Source: Verrucomicrobiales bacterium
Lineage (GTDB): Bacteria; Verrucomicrobiota; Verrucomicrobiia; Verrucomicrobiales; DEV007
DNA: 35,497 nt
Assembly (NCBI GenBank): GCA_029233965.1
Contig: JARGOP010000047.1
Coordinates: 1 to 35,497, forward strand
Direction of reading: 5' to 3'
Part shown: piece by piece, positions 16,359 through 25,739 of the stretch
How positions within the stretch are numbered: the stretch's first letter is position 1
Layout of the letters: every line of letters starts with the position of its first letter
Notes under the pieces: generated by a model
The model's input: the letters and a program-made list of their open reading frames with translations, nothing else
Told to the model about the DNA's origin: nothing
Databases searched by the model: none
Program-made: the position numbers and the translations under genes

Positions 16359-17663
16359 ATGAGCGAAAACATCAACAAAATCGTCGTCGCCTACTCCGGT
16401 GGGCTGGATACCTCTGTCCTCCTCACCTGGCTGCGAGACACTTACGAGGCGGAAGTGATCGCCTACTGTGCCGATGTCGGTCAGCAGGAGGAACTCGACG
16501 GGCTCGAGGAAAAAGCGCTCAACACGGGCGCTTCCGCCTGCATCATTGACGATCTCAAGGACACTTTCGCGAAAGACTTCATCTTCCCGATGATCCAGGC
16601 CGAAGCGATCTACGAAGGTCAGTACCTCCTCGGCACCTCGATCGCCCGCCCCTGCATCTCCGAAGGGATGGTCAAGGCCGCCCGCGAATTCGGAGCCGAT
16701 GCGATCGCGCACGGCGCGACCGGCAAAGGCAACGACCAGGTCCGCTTTGAGCTCTCCGTCGCCTCCCTCGCTCCCGACATCGAAATGATTGCTCCCTGGC
16801 GCCAGAAGCGTTTCCGCGACCAGTTTCCCGGTCGCGCTGAAATGATCCAGTACGCGGCCGATCACAACATCCCCGTCCAGGCTTCCGCGAAAAAGTCCTA
16901 CTCGATGGACCGGAACCTTCTTCACATCAGCTTCGAAAGCGGTGTCCTCGAGGATCCCTGGTATGACGCCACCGGTGAAGCGGATCGTGATATGTATGTC
17001 CTCAGCGTTTCGCCCGAGGAAGCTCCCGATACCCCCGAGCACGTCCAGCTTCTCTTCGAACAGGGCAACTGTATCGGCCTCGCCCTCGACGGAATCGACG
17101 ACGTGATCACCAAACTCGGCGACGTGACCAAAGAGGGTTCGCAGGGTGAGTATACCCTCTTGACTCCCTACGGCGTCATGCGCGTCCTCAACTTCCTCGG
17201 CGGCAAGCACGGCATCGGCCGGGTCGACATCGTCGAAAACCGTTTCGTCGGCATGAAGAGTCGCGGCATTTACGAGACCCCGGGCGGCACGATCCTCATG
17301 GCCGCGCACCGTCACATGGAGAGCCTCACCGTCGACCGCGAGGTCATGCACATCCGCGACGGGCTCATTCCGAAGTATGCCCAGCTCGTCTACAACGGAT
17401 TCTGGTTCGCTCCCGAGCGTGAGGCCCTCCAGGCTCTCGTCACAGAAACGCAAAAGTCCGTCACCGGCGAGGTGCGTCTCAAGCTTTACAAAGGAAACAC
17501 GATGTCGGCGGGACGCCGTTCCCCGCTCAGCCTCTACAACGAAGACGTCGCGACAATGGAAGGCGGCGCCGAGCATGCCTACAACCAGGACGATGCGACC
17601 GGGTTCATCCACCTCAATGCTCTGCGCCTGAAGAGCGAAGCGAGCCGGCGGTTGTCGAAATAA
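16359..17663 (+). CDS. argG: Argininosuccinate synthase
   Basis: This enzyme condenses citrulline and aspartate with ATP to argininosuccinate, the penultimate step of arginine synthesis. The PP-loop [12 protein letters not shown] is at residues 11-22, followed by GNDQVRFE near 127 and [16 protein letters not shown] near the C-terminus. Its 434 residues are slightly longer than the common 400-410-residue bacterial type, with the extra length at the C-terminal end ([19 protein letters not shown]). No other arginine gene is adjacent, so it appears monocistronic behind its own promoter. Cytoplasmic. Confidence 0.95.
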   Translation: MSENINKIVVAYSGGLDTSVLLTWLRDTYEAEVIAYCADVGQQEELDGLEEKALNTGASACIIDDLKDTFAKDFIFPMIQAEAIYEGQYLLGTSIARPCISEGMVKAAREFGADAIAHGATGKGNDQVRFELSVASLAPDIEMIAPWRQKRFRDQFPGRAEMIQYAADHNIPVQASAKKSYSMDRNLLHISFESGVLEDPWYDATGEADRDMYVLSVSPEEAPDTPEHVQLLFEQGNCIGLALDGIDDVITKLGDVTKEGSQGEYTLLTPYGVMRVLNFLGGKHGIGRVDIVENRFVGMKSRGIYETPGGTILMAAHRHMESLTVDREVMHIRDGLIPKYAQLVYNGFWFAPEREALQALVTETQKSVTGEVRLKLYKGNTMSAGRRSPLSLYNEDVATMEGGAEHAYNQDDATGFIHLNALRLKSEASRRLSK

Positions 17664-17731
17664 GGAGTTCCAACCTTCCGGGTGAATTGTAGTGGCAAAA
17701 AGGTGGCGATGGCCGCTACCTTCCCTATGTC

Positions 17732-18283
17732 ATGCGATCCACCCTCATGCTGCTTCTGGGAGGCGGGGCCTTCATCGGGCTCGTCCTGATCTTCATTTAC
17801 AACAGTCTCGTGGCAAAGCGGAACATGGTCCGCAATGCTTTCAGCAGCATTGATGTAAATCTGCGAAAGCGGCACGACCTCATCCCGAACCTTGTCGAGA
17901 CGGTGAAAGCGTATGCCTCACATGAAAAGGAAACCTTCACCCGTCTCATCGAGGCGCGGCAGAAGGCGGGCAGTCATGACATCACCGGGAAGGAGCGCCT
18001 GCGGATCGAGGAACAGATCGGCCCGCAGGTCCAGCGCGTCATTGCCCTCGCCGAGGACTACCCGGAACTGAGATCGAGCGATCACTTTCTCAACCTGCAG
18101 CGGAATTTGACCGAAGTGGAAGAGCAAATCTCGGCAGCAAGGCGGGCCTACAACGCGGCCGTTTACGAAATCAACAACGCCGTGGAGAGTTTTCCCTCGA
18201 ACCTCATCGCCAATGCCTTCGGATTTCAACGCCACGACTTTTTCGAAGCCCATGAATCGGCGAGAGAATCGGTGAAGATCTAG
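17732..18283 (+). CDS. lemA: LemA family protein
   Basis: This 183-residue protein has one N-terminal membrane helix (residues 5-27) and a helical LemA domain with the family pattern VAKRNMVRNAFSSIDVNLRKRHDLIPNLVETV and the C-terminal YNAAVYEINNAVESFPSNLIA. LemA proteins are anchored in the membrane with a four-helix bundle; their role is not settled. The DUF3137 gene starts four bases after its stop, so the two form a transcription unit. Length and topology are typical. Confidence 0.9.
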   Translation: MRSTLMLLLGGGAFIGLVLIFIYNSLVAKRNMVRNAFSSIDVNLRKRHDLIPNLVETVKAYASHEKETFTRLIEARQKAGSHDITGKERLRIEEQIGPQVQRVIALAEDYPELRSSDHFLNLQRNLTEVEEQISAARRAYNAAVYEINNAVESFPSNLIANAFGFQRHDFFEAHESARESVKI

Positions 18284-18287
18284 TCCC

Positions 18288-19259
18288 GTGAAGAGCACTG
18301 ACCAGATCCTATCGGCGCTGCTTCCGACTCTCGAAGAGTTGGAACCGGATCGTCTTCTCTATCAACGCCAATCGAAGATCTATCTTTCGGTTCTGCTGAT
18401 TCCTTTGGCGGCCCTTGTCATTGCCGCCTTCGCCCTTCAGGCAAATGTAGGCCTCTTTATCGCGGCCGGGATCTGGTTGGTGATCGGAATCATTCTTTAT
18501 CAAATGAAAGCCGGGAAGATCGGCGGACGCTACAAGGCCAACTACAAATCCGCTGTGATTCCGCGGCTGCTCCAATCCATTGATCACCAGCTTTCCCACT
18601 CTGCAGACAAAGGCATTCCTTCCGGGACTTTCGTGGAGAGCGAGCTGTTCCGGACCCGTCCTGATCGCTACTCCACCGAAGACCTCATCGAAGGCCACTA
18701 CGGCAAAACCTTCCTCCAGCTTGCCGAAGTCAATGCACAGCAACGAGAGACGACGACGGACAGCAAAGGGCGGACACAAACGCGATATGTGACCTTCTTC
18801 GATGGCTTGTTCCTCATCGCGGATTTTCACAAGCACTTCCACGGGCGGACTTTCATTTTTCCTGACAAAGCCGAAAAGACCTTCGGGGGACTGGCCCGCT
18901 TTTTTCAGAAAGCGGGTGGACGCCGGGAGACCGACTTGATTCAGCTCGAAGACCCGGAGTTCGAGCACCGGTTCAAAGTTTACGCGACGGACGAAGTCGA
19001 AGCCCGCTACGTTCTGAGCACTTCCATGATGCGTCGGATTCTCGACATGCAGGCGCGCTTCGGAAAAGATGTTCGGATCGCCTTCAAGGAATCCTGCCTC
19101 ATCCTTGCCGTACCGCACCGCAAACCATTTCTTGAGCCCTCAACGAGTATTCCGGCAACGAATCCGGAGCAGATTCGACAGATGCTGAATGACCTCCGCT
19201 TCTTTCTTGAGACCATCGAGGAACTGGATCTCAACACGAGGATCTGGACGAAGGAGTGA
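18288..19259 (+). CDS. DUF3137 membrane protein, LemA partner
   Basis: Translation likely starts at GTG 18288. Two membrane helices at about residues 30-70 precede a soluble domain that matches DUF3137: FFDGLFLIADFHKHFHGRTFIFPD near 170, then EFEHRFKVYATDEVEARYVLS near 225. DUF3137 genes very commonly sit beside lemA, and the spacing here is four bases. The function is unknown; an envelope-stress or membrane-complex role is only inferred from the pairing. Confidence 0.78.
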   Translation: MKSTDQILSALLPTLEELEPDRLLYQRQSKIYLSVLLIPLAALVIAAFALQANVGLFIAAGIWLVIGIILYQMKAGKIGGRYKANYKSAVIPRLLQSIDHQLSHSADKGIPSGTFVESELFRTRPDRYSTEDLIEGHYGKTFLQLAEVNAQQRETTTDSKGRTQTRYVTFFDGLFLIADFHKHFHGRTFIFPDKAEKTFGGLARFFQKAGGRRETDLIQLEDPEFEHRFKVYATDEVEARYVLSTSMMRRILDMQARFGKDVRIAFKESCLILAVPHRKPFLEPSTSIPATNPEQIRQMLNDLRFFLETIEELDLNTRIWTKE

Positions 19260-19267
19260 GGCAGCCC

Positions 19268-20638
19268 CTAGGGCTCAAGCTCCCACAGATGGATCTTTTC
19301 CGCCCGCATCGCCATGCCGCAGATATGGACGGTCATGACCATGCGGTTCGGGCGCTCATCCACCGGGAGATGCAGATAGCAGATCCCGTTGACATAGGCG
19401 GCAATCTCTTTTCCCACCTTCACGACATCCATTTGATGGCGGGGAAAAGCACCGTTGCGTGGCTTTCGCACCATCCCCTCACCTTTGATGACGAGCGGCA
19501 GGTTCAGTTCCGGTTCCGGAAACGCTCTCGTGTCCCGGACATGTCCACCTTTGACGGCGACGTGCGGGCCGACAGACTGGCTGTCACCGATACCGACATC
19601 GACGAGCGTTTTCCCGGGCGGGAGACTTGAAGAGTCTCGTTCACTATCAACCAGCAGAACCCGAATCAACGATCCCCACCGTTCATGATATCCAGTGCAA
19701 TGGGCGCTGAACGTCATCGAGAAATGAAAATCCTCAAGACCCGGGGGAAGTTCAAAGGTGGGATTGTTGAAGTGCCCCGGTGGAGCCCCGAGTCCTTTTT
19801 TCTCCAGAAATTGCGGAAGGTAATCCCGCTTCATGTCAGGAGGAGCGCTGACTGTTTCGATTTGATCCTCTCCGCGAAGATCCGCGGCGAGACGGAGGAG
19901 ATGGACGGGTGCCGGATCCTGAACTTCCATGAGATCCCAGGCTTCCAGATACGCGTCTGACACGAGAGCGCTGTCGGGATCCAGTGCTTTCAGTTTCCGC
20001 AAAACAGAGGTGTTGTGGGAAAAAAAGGCGAAGTCCTCAAGCCGGGTCGCATAGACGGCCGGGAGCACTTCAAATTCCTGGAAGACTTTATCAAAGGTCT
20101 CCTGCACCGGGATCAAATCTCCTTTTCTCCAGCTGAGATAAGCCCTGACAAAGGCATCCAGCTCATCTTCAGGGTAGCCCTTTTCGCGCGCCGCCGCCCA
20201 GGATTGTTCCGCTGCTTCAGGATCGTCGTGCATCGCCTCGAGCGCCGCGACCACCTCATCGTCCCAGGTGGTATCCTGCCGCCCGATGCCCCCACGGAAA
20301 TACTCAAGCCACGGTTTAAAAACGTAGGAACTCCGAAAGCCGAGCTTTCCGGCGGGGACGACTGCGCTCTCCGTGAACCCCCCTTTGCGAACGAAAAAAA
20401 TGACCTCTTCCTGTCGGGGGTCCCGCTTTCCAAATCCACGAATCTGCTGCTCGCCGATCTGATGGATAAAATCTCCCGGCTCGAGCCTCAGATTTTCGGC
20501 GACCGAACCCGGTTCCACGGCCTCGATCCGGACCCCCACGGCCGGCTCGTCTGTTCCCAGGGCAATCGTCTCCCAGTCGTCAGCCGACAAACGGAGGGAA
20601 ATCGACAGACTGATGATCGCAATCCAGCAGGGTTTCAT
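19268..20638 (-). CDS. Secreted PDZ-domain protein of unknown function
   Basis: A signal peptide (residues 1-19) is followed by a PDZ-like domain (about 30-95, with VRIEAVEPGSVAENLRLEPGD). The middle section (about 120-265) is helical with repeat-like packing. The C-terminal part (from about 285) looks like a beta-sandwich of laminin-G/concanavalin type, ending in strands such as IAAYVNGICYLHLP. This arrangement resembles secreted proteins common in Planctomycetes and Verrucomicrobia but I cannot name a family. It converges on the DUF3137 gene, leaving 8 bases between stops. Confidence 0.65.
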   Translation of the reverse strand: MKPCWIAIISLSISLRLSADDWETIALGTDEPAVGVRIEAVEPGSVAENLRLEPGDFIHQIGEQQIRGFGKRDPRQEEVIFFVRKGGFTESAVVPAGKLGFRSSYVFKPWLEYFRGGIGRQDTTWDDEVVAALEAMHDDPEAAEQSWAAAREKGYPEDELDAFVRAYLSWRKGDLIPVQETFDKVFQEFEVLPAVYATRLEDFAFFSHNTSVLRKLKALDPDSALVSDAYLEAWDLMEVQDPAPVHLLRLAADLRGEDQIETVSAPPDMKRDYLPQFLEKKGLGAPPGHFNNPTFELPPGLEDFHFSMTFSAHCTGYHERWGSLIRVLLVDSERDSSSLPPGKTLVDVGIGDSQSVGPHVAVKGGHVRDTRAFPEPELNLPLVIKGEGMVRKPRNGAFPRHQMDVVKVGKEIAAYVNGICYLHLPVDERPNRMVMTVHICGMAMRAEKIHLWELEP

Positions 20639-20689
20639 GGCACCGTTATCTTTCCGAAGCTGGAAGATACCAAGAAAAATCGCGCGATG

Positions 20690-21385
20690 CTACAGTCCCC
20701 ACGCGCCGCGGTCCGCTTTCTGAGCTTTCCGCTCGAGATTCTCCAGCATGTCACGGTGATCGAAAAACTTTTTCCCGTCAGGAGTCGGAACCGGGTTTTC
20801 TTTTGAGCCGGGTCCTTTCGTATGAATGCGCGCCAGCCCATTCTCGACGAGCTTCGTTCCGAGATAACTCCCGTCAGCAAGCTCAACGAAGCCATAGTAG
20901 CGATCGCCGTCATAGACTTCCTCCCAGTAGGTGTACACCGTGAAGGGCTTTCCTTTGAGCTCCCGCTCCATGAAAAGCTTCGCTGCTTTACCCACTTCCA
21001 CGATCTGCTCCGGAGAAACCCCACCCATCTCGCTCGCCTGCTCGGCGACGCGACGCCGCTGGTTCTCATAGCGGTCACTGAGATATTTCTCGGGAGCATC
21101 GACGAAGTAGAGACGCAGCTGAACCTTGCGACCGTTGAGATCAACATAGAAGCTGTCCCCGTCGTTGCCGTCGTCATTGATCAGCTTCGCTCCGACGAAC
21201 TTGTCGTAGCCGTTGACCTTTGCCGAAGCAGCGTTCCCGCCGAGCGGATCCTTTTTAAGGACCGCTGCTCCCCCACTGCCTGGCGCCGTCTCTGCTTTCT
21301 CGATCGGCCCTTTGCTGCGCTGCCAGTAGACAGAACCGGCAACGACGAGAATGAGAACGATTCGAACGAGGCGCGATTTTTTCAT
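20690..21385 (-). CDS. Thermonuclease-like (SNase) protein, exported or membrane-anchored
   Basis: An N-terminal hydrophobic segment (residues 6-20) is followed by an SNase domain from about residue 70, with DGDSFYVDLNGRKVQLRLYFVDAPE and KGKPFTVYTYWEE, and a C-terminal LVENGLARIH. The arginine in the RLYFVDAPE strand and the aspartates around it match the active-site strand of staphylococcal nuclease. It would cut DNA or RNA outside the cytoplasm with calcium. It follows aspS on the same strand but a paired inverted repeat separates them. Confidence 0.75.
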   Translation of the reverse strand: MKKSRLVRIVLILVVAGSVYWQRSKGPIEKAETAPGSGGAAVLKKDPLGGNAASAKVNGYDKFVGAKLINDDGNDGDSFYVDLNGRKVQLRLYFVDAPEKYLSDRYENQRRRVAEQASEMGGVSPEQIVEVGKAAKLFMERELKGKPFTVYTYWEEVYDGDRYYGFVELADGSYLGTKLVENGLARIHTKGPGSKENPVPTPDGKKFFDHRDMLENLERKAQKADRGAWGL

Positions 21386-21390
21386 GAGTT

Positions 21391-21458
21391 GGAGTGAGGC
21401 CTTCGGGCCTTCGTTTCATTTCTCCGGGCTATTGAGAAAGGCCTGAAGGCCTCACTCC
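21391..21458. repeat. REP-like inverted repeat pair
   Basis: GGAGTGAGGCCTTCGGGCC (21391-21409) and GGCCTGAAGGCCTCACTCC (21440-21458) are inverted copies with one mismatch, separated by 30 bases. Each arm also contains its own short palindrome (GGCCTTCGGGCC; AAGGCC-type). This paired, self-palindromic design between genes is that of REP/BIME elements moved by RAYT transposases. It could also terminate aspS transcription. No other copy was noticed in the window. Confidence 0.5.
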
Positions 21459-21464
21459 AGCGGC

Positions 21465-23267
21465 TTAGTCCTTCTTCTCCTGAACCGTCGACTTCATATA
21501 CAACTCTCGAAGCTGCTTGAAGTCCACTTCCGCCGGGCTCGAAGACATTAGGTCCATGCCTTTGTTGTTCTTCGGAAAAGCGATCACTTCGCGAATGCTG
21601 TGTTCCTGGCACGCCAACATGACGAGACGGTCGAGACCAAGAGCGATTCCTCCATGAGGCGGGGCTCCGTACTGGAATGCTCCCAGGATGTGGCCGAAAT
21701 TCCCGGCCTGCTCCTCGTCGTCGATGCCGAGAACGCGGAACATCTTTGCCTGGAGGTCCCCTTCGTGAATCCGGAGACTTCCGCCACCGAGCTCATTTCC
21801 GTTGAGGACAACGTCGTAGGCCGCGCCGCGGATCCCGCCCCACTTCGACTCGTCATCTAACAAAGCAACGTCATCGGGATGGGGACGGGTGAAGGGGTGG
21901 TGCACCGCGTTCCACTTTCCTTCCTCTTCATCATAGTCAAGCAATGGGAAATCGATGACCCAGTGAAAATCGAGCACGTCGTCCTTGCCTTCGAGCCAGC
22001 CGTTCATCGCACAGCACTCGAGACGGAGACGACCTAACACATCACAAACGGTCGACCACTTGTCGCAGCCGAAAAGGATGAGATCGCCCTCCTCGATGTT
22101 CAGATCCTTCTCGATCGCGGCGAGTTCCTCTTCGCTGAAAAACTTCACGATCGGAGAACGCCAGGTGTCATGGGCCGCGCCGCGCACCTGGATGTAGGCA
22201 AGCCCTCCCGCTCCGGCCTCTTTGGCGACCTCTTCGAGACGCTTGATCTGACCCGTGGATATGCCGGCAAACCCTTTCGCGTTGATCGCGCGAACGACTC
22301 CACCCCCTTCGATGGCGCGTTTGAAGACTCCGAATCCGGAATCCTTAAAGTGCTCGGTGACGTCGACGATCTCACAACCGAAGCGGCGCTCCGGCTTGTC
22401 GCTGCCGTATTTGTCCATCGCCTCCTGATGCGTGATGCGCGGGAAGGGCGTCGGGACTTTGATGCCGCGAGCGGTTTCGAAAACGCTGGAGAGCATCGCT
22501 TCAATCGTTGCGTAGATATCTTCTTCGGTGATGAAGCTCGCTTCGATGTCCACCTGGGTGAACTCGGGCTGACGATCAGCGCGAAGATCTTCATCGCGGA
22601 AGCAGCGGGCAATCTGGAAGTATCGCTCGACACCGGCGACCATGAGGAGCTGTTTGTATTGCTGCGGCGCCTGAGGCAGAGCGTAAAACTTACCGGGGCT
22701 CAATCGTGAGGGCACAAGAAAGTCACGGGCGCCTTCCGGAGTGGACTTCGAAAGCACGGGGGTTTCGATTTCGAGGAAACCCTGCTCGTCGAGCGTGTTC
22801 CGAATCGCCTTCGTGATCTCGTGGCGCGTGCGCAGGTTCTTCGCCATGCGCGGACGCCGCAGATCGAGGTAGCGGTGCTTCATGCGCAGGTCCTCGTTGC
22901 TGAGCTCTTTGTCGAGCTGGAAGGGAAGGACCTCCGATTTGTTGAGAATCTTCAACTCGGTCGCGACGATTTCGATTTCGCCGGTCTCGATCGCGTCGTT
23001 GAAGGTGGACTGACCGTCTATCTCGGGGCGGACTTCAACGCGACCGGTGACCTGGATGACGTCCTCGCTGCGGAGGGTGTGACTGAGGGCGGTGGCGTCG
23101 GCATTTTCCTCGGAGCGGAAAACACACTGGGTGACACCTTCGCGGTCACGGATATCCATGAAAATGACGCCATGGTGGTCCCGCACCGTATTGACCCAAC
23201 CCACGAGAATGACATTCTCGCCGGCGTCGGATTTCCGGAGTTCGTTGCAGTGATGGGTTCGGTACAT
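21465..23267 (-). CDS. aspS: Aspartyl-tRNA synthetase, bacterial type
   Basis: This class II synthetase charges tRNA with aspartate. Domain order is an N-terminal OB-fold (GWVNTVRDHHGVIFMDIRD, residues 23-41), the catalytic core with motif 2 FRDEDLRADRQPEFTQVDIE near 220 and motif 3 GIALGLDRLVML near 560, and the bacterial GAD insertion between. The 600-residue length is typical. Whether it also makes Asp-tRNA-Asn cannot be judged from what is here. It is transcribed leftward in line with the zinc-ribbon gene, 99 bases downstream of it. Confidence 0.96.
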   Translation of the reverse strand: MYRTHHCNELRKSDAGENVILVGWVNTVRDHHGVIFMDIRDREGVTQCVFRSEENADATALSHTLRSEDVIQVTGRVEVRPEIDGQSTFNDAIETGEIEIVATELKILNKSEVLPFQLDKELSNEDLRMKHRYLDLRRPRMAKNLRTRHEITKAIRNTLDEQGFLEIETPVLSKSTPEGARDFLVPSRLSPGKFYALPQAPQQYKQLLMVAGVERYFQIARCFRDEDLRADRQPEFTQVDIEASFITEEDIYATIEAMLSSVFETARGIKVPTPFPRITHQEAMDKYGSDKPERRFGCEIVDVTEHFKDSGFGVFKRAIEGGGVVRAINAKGFAGISTGQIKRLEEVAKEAGAGGLAYIQVRGAAHDTWRSPIVKFFSEEELAAIEKDLNIEEGDLILFGCDKWSTVCDVLGRLRLECCAMNGWLEGKDDVLDFHWVIDFPLLDYDEEEGKWNAVHHPFTRPHPDDVALLDDESKWGGIRGAAYDVVLNGNELGGGSLRIHEGDLQAKMFRVLGIDDEEQAGNFGHILGAFQYGAPPHGGIALGLDRLVMLACQEHSIREVIAFPKNNKGMDLMSSSPAEVDFKQLRELYMKSTVQEKKD

Positions 23268-23366
23268 GGTATTCCTGAGTCAAATGAGCCGCGGTTCGCG
23301 GAAGGCCGGGAAAATACAGCCCCTGAGCGTGGGTGCAAGCGGGGTTTGAGCCCGTGAAATCCGGTC

Positions 23367-24104
23367 TCAATAATCCCCGCGATTCTTCCCGACGGAGTCA
23401 TCGGTCCACCAGTAGAGGATGCGGCCGCAGTTTTCGCAGGTGGCGAGTTTCTTCTCGGCTTTGACGTCGACGATCGTGGATTTGGTCACCCTCGTGTGGC
23501 AGCCATTGCAGACTTCGTCGATCAAACCGACAACGGCCTGACCTGCTTTGGCCTTGAAAAGGCGGTCGTAGCTGTAGAGCAGATCTTCGTCGATGGCCGA
23601 CGCATGCTCCCCGCGAGTCACTTTCTCCGCGTCGATATCGGCGGCGAGCTTCTTCGCGAGGGACCCGAGATCTTCAATTTCCTCCGCGACGGATTTTCCG
23701 TTCTCCTCCAGTTTCGCCTTCGCGGCATTGAAAGCGTTCCGCTGCTCCTCGGCCTGCTCCATGAGTTCAATCTCTCTGTCCTCGAGGCCGACGATTTCTT
23801 CCTCGTAGCGCTCGATTTCCTTTCCCATGCGCTGAAACTCCTCGTTCTTTTTTGTCTCAAACTGCTGCACTTTCAGCTTCGTGATGCTGTCGCGGCGGGT
23901 CTCAACGTCGAGTTCGAGGTTCTTGATGGCCACCTCAACGTGCTGAAGCGCGGTCCTGGCTTCCTCTAGGGCTTTCTGATCCTCAAGGAGCTTGTCCTTG
24001 ATGTCCTCCTCTTCCTGAGGAATGCCGGCCAGTTCTTTGGTCAACGCAGCGAGCTTTTGATCGTGGTGTTGAACACGGAGGAGTTTCTCGACTTCGGGCA
24101 GCAT
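23367..24104 (-). CDS. Coiled-coil protein with C-terminal C4 zinc ribbon
   Basis: A long coiled coil (about residues 1-175, rich in Glu, Lys and Gln) is followed by a zinc ribbon whose four cysteines lie in CNGCHTRV and CENCGRILYW. This matches the C4-type zinc-ribbon family that includes CT398 of Chlamydia, for which interactions with the sigma-54 and export systems have been suggested. I chose ATG 24104 (MLPEVEKLLRVQ) because conservation should begin there; a longer frame to 24158 exists. A nucleic-acid or scaffold role is inferred only from the architecture. Confidence 0.75.
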   Translation of the reverse strand: MLPEVEKLLRVQHHDQKLAALTKELAGIPQEEEDIKDKLLEDQKALEEARTALQHVEVAIKNLELDVETRRDSITKLKVQQFETKKNEEFQRMGKEIERYEEEIVGLEDREIELMEQAEEQRNAFNAAKAKLEENGKSVAEEIEDLGSLAKKLAADIDAEKVTRGEHASAIDEDLLYSYDRLFKAKAGQAVVGLIDEVCNGCHTRVTKSTIVDVKAEKKLATCENCGRILYWWTDDSVGKNRGDY

Positions 24105-24176
24105 GATAGTGTTTTGCAAGGATTCTTCGCAACGATCGGTTCGGCAATGAAACCGCACGTCCCGCCTTTTGCCAAT

Positions 24177-24791
24177 CTAAATCAACCAATGAGGAAGTCC
24201 GCAGGAGGGTTCGATCTCGCGGGCCGTCTCAAGATGCTTTTTCCAACCGCCGTTTTCGTCTTCCGGGAGACCGAACCAGGACCGGCAGCCACCGAAGGTT
24301 TTCCGATCCGGGAGAATCCATGGTTCGTCGAGAGGGAAGGCTTTCACGACGGCGAAGGAAAGGCCGGGCTCATCCCCCCATTCGAAACGGTCACGGATGA
24401 TCTCTTCATTCCAAATATGATAGGGCTCGAGGCGGAGGACGTCGTCCCAGTCCGTGAGGCGACCCGCTTTGATCGTTTCAACATAGACCGAAAAGGCCAC
24501 CTCGCCTTCCGGAGCGGTGGGGTCGGGGATGGATCGCCCCTTCCCGTCGGCATCTGGCTTCACCTGCTTCGACTGCTCATGAAAAAGACTCGGAAAGAGA
24601 AAAAAGCGATCATGGATCCACTGAAAACCCGCTTTTCCCTCGGAAATCCCCCCTTTTCGCAGGATCACCGACTGCTCGCCGGAAGCGAGCGCATCAGAGA
24701 CCAGTTGCCATTCTTTGAAGGCGACGGGGCGCCAGTCTGGATCGGTAGGATTCATTCTCGGGAATGGTAAATGATCCGTCGGCTGATTCAT
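24177..24791 (-). CDS. DUF1802 family protein
   Basis: The 204-residue protein carries the DUF1802 pattern: AFKEWQLVSDALASGEQSVILRKGGI at about residue 24, a GFQWIHDRFFLFPSLFHEQ segment, and a C-terminal half with LEPYHIWNEEII and FEWGDEPGLSFAVVKAF. The function of this family is unknown. It is 72 bases upstream of the zinc-ribbon gene on the same strand and may be co-transcribed with it. An ATG 12 codons downstream (MNPTDPDW) is an alternative start. Confidence 0.75.
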   Translation of the reverse strand: MNQPTDHLPFPRMNPTDPDWRPVAFKEWQLVSDALASGEQSVILRKGGISEGKAGFQWIHDRFFLFPSLFHEQSKQVKPDADGKGRSIPDPTAPEGEVAFSVYVETIKAGRLTDWDDVLRLEPYHIWNEEIIRDRFEWGDEPGLSFAVVKAFPLDEPWILPDRKTFGGCRSWFGLPEDENGGWKKHLETAREIEPSCGLPHWLI

Positions 24792-24888
24792 TTTGCAAGA
24801 GCGACCAAATTTCCGCTGGAAAATGGAAAGGGATGACTTAATTTCGCTCTCTGCCGGACGGTCGACTTTGTGTCAGCTTTCTGCAGAT

Positions 24889-24961
24889 GGTGGCTGTAGC
24901 TCAGGGGTAGAGCCCCGGTTTGTGGTACCGGTTGTCGCGGGTTCAAATCCCGTCAGCCACC
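24889..24961 (+). tRNA. tRNA-His (anticodon GTG)
   Basis: The acceptor stem GTGGCTG (24890-24896) pairs with CAGCCAC (24954-24960). The anticodon stem is CCGGT/ACCGG around loop TTGTGGT, giving anticodon GTG for histidine. The extra 5' G (24889) opposite discriminator C (24961) is the histidine-tRNA G-1 identity element. The 3' CCA is not encoded. Confidence 0.94.
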
Positions 24962-25040
24962 CCGTTTTTCCTCGATTCGCGGCGATGTCTTCGCCAGGGA
25001 GAGAATCGTCAAGGCGCCCAGGGGGCGCTTCCCAACCCGG

Positions 25041-25739
25041 ATGGAGACCATCGAATCACGCATCGGCTATCATTTTGCCAATCCCCTTCTGCTCGAAGAG
25101 GCACTCACGCATCCAAGCCTGGCTTACGAGACGAAACGCCAGCGCTTCGACAATCAGCGCCTCGAATATCTCGGTGACGCGGTGATCCAGCTCATCTTCA
25201 CACATGAGCTTTTCCACCTCTTTCCGAAGTTCAGCGAAGGCAAACTGACCAAACTTCGCAGTCGCCTCGTCTCAAGGGAGGCTCTCTGCCGCTTTGCGGA
25301 AACGATCAAACTCGGTCACCATCTTCGTCTCGGAAAGGGCGAAGACACCAGTGGAGGGCGGGAACGTCCCAGCAATCTCGCCGACGCCCTCGAAGCACTC
25401 GCGGGAGCCATCTACCTCGACGGGGGGCTTGATCCGGCCCGCGCTTTCATCCTCAATAATTTTGCTCACTTCATCGAGGAAATCGCGAGGGAGCCCGGAG
25501 AGAACAATCCCAAAGGGGAGCTCCAGGAGCAACTCCAGGCTTTGACCCCCAGCAGCCCGTCCTATCGCATTATCTCACAGGAGGGTCCCGACCACGAAAA
25601 GGTGTTCGTTTCCGAAGTCACCTGGGAAGGCCTCAAGCTCGGTCGCGGAGAGGGAGCGAGCAAAAAAGAGGCGGAAGTCAACGCTGCCTCGGTGGCTCTC
25701 AAAGAGAAGCGCTGGGCGGGTTTCGAAACCGGTGAATAA
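25041..25739 (+). CDS. rnc: Ribonuclease III
   Basis: This double-strand-specific RNase processes ribosomal RNA precursors. The catalytic signature NQRLEYLGDAVIQL is at residues 34-47, with the second acidic site DALEALAGAIYLDGG near 115, and the C-terminal dsRNA-binding domain (about 155-225) ends in GEGASKKEAEVNAASVAL. The length of 232 residues is normal. Its last codons overlap the first of a series of DnaA-box-like 9-mers that continue into the downstream gap. Confidence 0.94.
   Translation: METIESRIGYHFANPLLLEEALTHPSLAYETKRQRFDNQRLEYLGDAVIQLIFTHELFHLFPKFSEGKLTKLRSRLVSREALCRFAETIKLGHHLRLGKGEDTSGGRERPSNLADALEALAGAIYLDGGLDPARAFILNNFAHFIEEIAREPGENNPKGELQEQLQALTPSSPSYRIISQEGPDHEKVFVSEVTWEGLKLGRGEGASKKEAEVNAASVALKEKRWAGFETGE

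Noticed and set aside
16131-17612. 493-codon open frame on the minus strand
   Set aside because: It lies opposite argG, which is unmistakable. The antisense frame is a by-product of high GC at third codon positions.
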